The notes under the pieces are model-generated. The model was not told the DNA's origin, did not search any database, and saw only the letters and a list, made by a program, of their open reading frames with translations. A DNA stretch of 8,784 nucleotides from Candidatus Fermentibacterota bacterium (GTDB taxonomy: Bacteria > JAFGKV01), in the NCBI GenBank assembly GCA_016928395.1, contig JAFGKV010000081.1, forward strand, positions 1 through 8,784. Reading direction: 5' to 3'. A program made the position numbers and the translations under genes. Of the stretch, positions 5,364 through 8,784 are shown one piece after another (the first letter of the stretch is position 1; each line of letters opens with the position of its first letter).

Positions 5364-5365
5364 CC

Positions 5366-8300
5366 ATGCAGCACGAACCTGTGCTCGTTCAGCCAGTCGA
5401 GAGCCCGGTCATCTGCAAACCATACTACGAGCCGACGTGCTACTGGGACTATGACAGGGAAACCGGGCAGGCTGCCATGAAGTCAGGACGACGGCCCGCG
5501 GCATACTGGTACAAGCTTCCTGAGGCGGACCTGCGACGTGGGCAGTTGACCTTCGAATTGGAGGAGGAACGTCGTGATCTGATCTACGTGAACAAGATCA
5601 GAGCCGACGTGAAGCGGTGGCGGGAGTCAAAGTGGGAAGGCGCCTCGAACGTGACCAAGGATCTGCTCCGCCACTGGACGCGGAAGGGCCGGGCCAGGCG
5701 GCTCTTCTTCTGCCAGATTGAGGCCGCGGAGACCCTCATCTTCCTCAACGAGATCAGAGGACTGCGGCGGGATGGGAGCCGTGGCAAGCCCCGCTGGGCC
5801 CCGTCGTTCAATGACGAGGACTTCCAGGCGCTCTTCGACCAGCCGTTCGACGCCGAGTATCCGCCGATCCCGCGCATGGGCTGCAAGATGGCCACGGGGA
5901 GCGGCAAGACCGTGGTCATGGCGATGCTCATCGCCTGGGCCTTCTGCAACCGGGGGCGAGTGCCGAGCGACGAGCGTTTCCCTCGCGCCGTGCTGGTCTG
6001 CTGCCCCAACCTGACGATCAAGGAACGGCTGCAGGTGCTGCGGACCGATACATCCGGCGAGGACTACTTCACGCAGTTCGACATCGTGCCGAGCACCTAC
6101 CGGGACCTCCTGCGTGCGGGCAAGGTCATGGTCACGAACTGGCATTTCTTTGCGCCCGAGTCGGAGCACTGCGAGGGCGGGAAGAGTTACGGCGTGGTGC
6201 GCAAGGGCGAGGAGACAGACGAGGCATTCGCCCGGAATCGCCTCGGGGAACTCTACGACCTTGGCCCGCTGATGGTGCTCAACGACGAGGGGCATCATGC
6301 CTATCGCCCCGCGCCGCTTCCCGACCTGGAGGGCGAGGGCGCCGACGCGGAGGCGCGGAAGCAGCGGGAGGAAGCCACGATCTGGGTGCAGGGGCTCGAC
6401 CGCATCAACAATGCCTGCGGCATCAAGACCTGCGTGGACTTGTCGGCCACGCCGTTCTACATCAAGGGCAGCGGGTATCCAGAGGGAGAGCCGTTCCCCT
6501 GGATCGTGAGCGACTTCGGGCTCGTGGATGCCATCGAGAGCGGCATCACGAAGATCCCCAGGCTCCCGGTCAGCGACACGACGGGCCGCCCCGATCCCAA
6601 GTACTTCAGACTCTGGAAGAACATCACGGAGAACCTGGCGCCGGCGCAGCGGCTGTCGAATGGCCGCCCCAGGCCGGACGTCGTGTGGCAACGGGCCGAG
6701 GACGCGCTGGTGCAGCTTGCGGGTGAGTACAAGAAGGCCTTCGAGGCGATCCAGGCCGCAAGCGACACCGCACTCAAGGCGCCGCCGGTCATGATCGTCG
6801 TGTGTGACAACACAGGCATCGCCCAGGTCTTCTTCGAGAGTATCTCGGGGCAGCAGGAAGTTGAGGACATCGCCGCCGAGGAGGATGCCGAGGATGATGA
6901 AGGGCAAAGCGGCAAAGCGCCTCGTCAGAAGGCCAAGCGGCGCGTCACGTACGGCAGAGGCAAGGTCTTCCCGGAGCTGTTTCAGAACGAGAACGGCCGT
7001 CTTTTCACCATCCGGATCGACAGCAAGCAGCTTGAGAAGGTCGAGAGCGAGGACCCGAATGCGTCGAAAGACCAAGCGGCCCAGGAGCTCCGCGGAATCG
7101 TGAATACCGTCGGTAAGCCGGGGAAGTCCGGGCAGGATGTTCGCTGCGTCGTGTCGGTGGCCATGCTCACTGAGGGGTGGGATGCCAACAATGTCACCCA
7201 CATCCTGGGGCTGCGCGCATTCACCAGCCAGCTCCTCTGCGAACAGGTCGTGGGGCGCGGCCTTCGACGGATGAACTACACGCCGGATCCGGTGACTGAA
7301 CTGCTGCCCGAGGAGTTCGTCGACGTGTATGGCATCCCGTTCTCGGTCATCCCGTACAAGGGGAAGACTACGCGCACTCCGGTCGACCGGCCGGTAAACC
7401 ACGTGAAGGCACTGCCTGAGCGGGCGGGATACGAGATTCGTTTCCCCAACGTCGAAGGGTATGTCTACTCGCTGCAGAAGATGCGGGTCCGGGCGGATGT
7501 GGGCCGGATGGAACCGATGAGGATCGAACCAGAAGTCAAGCCGACGGCGACCTTCCTGCGCATCTCGGCCGGGTATGGCGAAGGGTATGCGGCCATGAGC
7601 GGGATCGGCGATTTCGTCGAGCACAACCGCGAGGAGTACTACGCGCACCACCATCTGCAGGAGATCGAGTTCGAGGTGGCGCGGTTGATCGTGGCGGATT
7701 TGGTAGGGGAGGGACCACATGCGCCGGTACGGGGCAGCGCACGGCTGCGCGGCGTGGCACGTCACCATCTCTTCCCGCAGGTGCTTCGGATCGTGAAGCG
7801 ATTCGTGCGGGACAAGGTCGATTTCCGCGGCGTGAACCCCTGCGAGTTGGGGTTGGCGGAGTATGTCCAGCGGATGCGGGAGCGCTTGCGGGACGCGATT
7901 GAGCCGGATACCGGCATGGGGGAGGCACCGCTGTTGCCGATCTTGAACCCCTACAAGCCGGTCGGCACCACGGCGGACGTGGATTTCACCACGACGCGCA
8001 ATGTGCACTCGGCGCAGCGTTCGCACGTCAACGCCATCGTGCTCGACAGCCAGTGGGAGCAGTGCGCCGCGTTCTACCTGGAGCGGCAGGCGAACTTGGT
8101 GGCGACATACGTTCGGAACGAGCGGCCGTTCCTGCTCATACCCTACGAGTTCGAGGGGGTTCAGCATCACTACGAGCCGGACTACCTGGTGCGGTTGATT
8201 GATGGAAACATGGTGATCCTGGAGATCAAGGGCGAGGAATCGGAGCAGGACCGCGCCAAGCACGAGGCGGCGCGGAGATGGATCTCCGCAATCAACAACT

Positions 8301-8386
8301 GGGGCCGGTTGAGCCGCTGGGAGTTCGCAGTATGCCGCGACCCGCAGCGGATAACGGAGGTTCTGCGGGGGCTTGCGAGGGCGTAG
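5366..8386 (+). CDS. res: Type III-like restriction endonuclease subunit (Res), BPTD_3080-like
   Basis: Restriction subunit of 1006 residues combining a superfamily 2 helicase/translocase with a nuclease. It would hydrolyse ATP to move along DNA and cut unmethylated targets together with Mod. Visible helicase motifs are Walker A ATGSGKT (176-182), motif II DEGHH (307-311), motif III SATP (360-363), TEGWDANNVTH (602-612) and motif VI QVVGRGLRR (627-635). The C-terminal PD-(D/E)xK nuclease shows EPDYLVRL (937-944) and LEIKGEE (952-958), with catalytic D939, E953 and K955 as candidates. The N-terminus (EPTCYWDYDRETG, then GRRPAAYWYKLP) fits the roughly 1000-residue Res group often labelled BPTD_3080. 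An acidic then basic insert lies at 499-533. Ribosome binding site GGGGGAG (5352-5358) sits 7 nt before ATG 5366. No key residue appears lost. Confidence 0.93.
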   Translation: MQHEPVLVQPVESPVICKPYYEPTCYWDYDRETGQAAMKSGRRPAAYWYKLPEADLRRGQLTFELEEERRDLIYVNKIRADVKRWRESKWEGASNVTKDLLRHWTRKGRARRLFFCQIEAAETLIFLNEIRGLRRDGSRGKPRWAPSFNDEDFQALFDQPFDAEYPPIPRMGCKMATGSGKTVVMAMLIAWAFCNRGRVPSDERFPRAVLVCCPNLTIKERLQVLRTDTSGEDYFTQFDIVPSTYRDLLRAGKVMVTNWHFFAPESEHCEGGKSYGVVRKGEETDEAFARNRLGELYDLGPLMVLNDEGHHAYRPAPLPDLEGEGADAEARKQREEATIWVQGLDRINNACGIKTCVDLSATPFYIKGSGYPEGEPFPWIVSDFGLVDAIESGITKIPRLPVSDTTGRPDPKYFRLWKNITENLAPAQRLSNGRPRPDVVWQRAEDALVQLAGEYKKAFEAIQAASDTALKAPPVMIVVCDNTGIAQVFFESISGQQEVEDIAAEEDAEDDEGQSGKAPRQKAKRRVTYGRGKVFPELFQNENGRLFTIRIDSKQLEKVESEDPNASKDQAAQELRGIVNTVGKPGKSGQDVRCVVSVAMLTEGWDANNVTHILGLRAFTSQLLCEQVVGRGLRRMNYTPDPVTELLPEEFVDVYGIPFSVIPYKGKTTRTPVDRPVNHVKALPERAGYEIRFPNVEGYVYSLQKMRVRADVGRMEPMRIEPEVKPTATFLRISAGYGEGYAAMSGIGDFVEHNREEYYAHHHLQEIEFEVARLIVADLVGEGPHAPVRGSARLRGVARHHLFPQVLRIVKRFVRDKVDFRGVNPCELGLAEYVQRMRERLRDAIEPDTGMGEAPLLPILNPYKPVGTTADVDFTTTRNVHSAQRSHVNAIVLDSQWEQCAAFYLERQANLVATYVRNERPFLLIPYEFEGVQHHYEPDYLVRLIDGNMVILEIKGEESEQDRAKHEAARRWISAINNWGRLSRWEFAVCRDPQRITEVLRGLARA

Positions 8387-8592
8387 GGGGCAGGGGAAGG
8401 GTGGAGCGAGGGCGTTGCCGGGAGAAAGAGGGACTATTCTAAGGTGAGAATAGTGGTGCGAGTGCGGGTGAAACGAACTTTGTTTTTTGAAGTTCACGGT
8501 CGAGGGGTTTGGCAGGGGGCTTGGCGCGGGAGTGGATGGCTCGCACGCGGCGCGTGATCCCGCGCCCTCGGATGCGGGATAGACCGCGATGG
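8387..8592. other. Intergenic region after res
   Basis: No coding region is seen. It holds an AT-rich 8-bp inverted repeat (8433-8454), a 6-bp stem GAACTT/AAGTTC around a T-rich loop (8475-8495), and ATCCCGC/GCGGGAT (8557-8563 and 8574-8580). These may be regulatory or transcription-end structures. None has a clear T tract after the stem. Confidence 0.5.
8433..8454 (+). terminator. Candidate hairpin downstream of res
   Basis: ACTATTCT (8433-8440) pairs perfectly with AGAATAGT (8447-8454) around AAGGTG, 47 bp after the res stop. It is unusually AT-rich for this DNA. It lacks a following T run, so it could equally be a protein-binding operator. Confidence 0.3.
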
Positions 8593-8625
8593 GATGTAGG
8601 TTGGATTGGCGCGGGCGTAACCCCC
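8591..8625. repeat. GTAGGTTGG-type imperfect inverted repeat, copy 2
   Basis: GGGATGTAGGTTGG, then ATTGGCGCG, then GGCGTAACCCCC. It matches the element at 1281-1316 in head, centre and tail style. Confidence 0.5.
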
Positions 8626-8629
8626 GTCC

Positions 8630-8690
8630 TGTAGGAGCGCTGTGAAGCGCGAACATTGCCGCCCTGGGGTCGCGGTTTACACCGCTCCAA
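8630..8690. repeat. REP-like doublet, second copy
   Basis: The head TGTAGGAGCG carries hairpin GCGCT-GTGA-AGCGC. The tail, read on the - strand, starts TTGGAGCG and carries GCGGT-GTAA-ACCGC. Same plan as 1630-1687, with different stem bases that still pair. A further small hairpin, GCCGC-TTC-GCGGC, follows at 8693-8705. Confidence 0.7.
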
Positions 8691-8757
8691 CGGCCGCTTC
8701 GCGGCAAACAGGTAGTACGGAGCAGGAGATCCGAGACGAGGAGTTGGGCCTCAGGCC

Positions 8758-8784
8758 GATTGTAGGAGCGTCGTAAGGCGCGAA
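8758..8784 (+). repeat. REP-like element at right edge
   Basis: Identical over 27 bp to 1460-1486, with hairpin GCGTC-GTAA-GGCGC. The window ends inside or just after it, so a partner half may follow. Confidence 0.75.

Noticed and set aside
1813-8386. BREX, DISARM or Type I R-M system
   Set aside because: Only a beta-class methylase and one helicase-PD-ExK protein are present. There is no specificity subunit, PglZ or other system marker. The pair fits Type III-like mod/res.
5627-8707. 1026-codon frame on the - strand opposite res
   Set aside because: It is a mirror of the GC-rich third-position pattern of res. The + strand carries clear helicase and nuclease motifs, while the antisense product shows no recognisable domain.

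Overview
The window is GC-rich (about 63% in conserved coding stretches I counted). Every gene I can support lies on the + strand. Nothing here fixes the species. The mix of a diversity-generating retroelement (DGR), a Type III-like restriction-modification (R-M) operon and many small palindromic repeats suits an environmental bacterium with a large accessory genome (Planctomycetota, Armatimonadota, Chloroflexota or a candidate phylum). That is an inference from gene style only.

Left part (1-1080): the 3' portion of a DGR-type reverse transcriptase, cut by the left edge, is followed about 55 bp later by its template repeat (TR). The TR is an adenine-coded cassette reading DGSNRVKRGGSWNNN... 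with 12 AAC codons. It matches the C-terminal variable region of formylglycine-generating-enzyme/SUMF1-type C-type-lectin-fold target proteins. Hairpins lie on both sides of the TR. No variable-region target gene and no Avd-like accessory gene lie in the window; they are expected upstream or elsewhere in the genome.

Middle intergenic part (1081-1812): no convincing gene, but a dense set of different small palindromic and tandem repeats, including REP-like elements with a GTAG head, a 7-bp tandem repeat and a degenerate 8-bp repeat.

Right part (1813-8386): a Type III-like R-M operon, mod - DUF433 protein - res. The mod methyltransferase starts with a 46-codon segment at 1813 that is out of frame with the rest of the gene. 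The break coincides with a 5-bp tandem duplication (CTAGC x2), and removing one unit restores one continuous reading frame. Mod also carries two kinds of small repeat inserted in frame in a linker region. A DUF433 antitoxin-like gene overlaps the mod stop (ATGA). The Res helicase-nuclease follows with a strong ribosome binding site.

Right flank (8387-8784): intergenic, with an AT-rich inverted repeat and the same REP and GTAGG-type repeats seen to the left of the R-M operon, so the operon is bracketed by shared repeats. Mod would methylate, and Res would cleave, the same target DNA. The DGR would diversify a binding protein encoded elsewhere. The two systems are neighbours, with no evidence that they act together.
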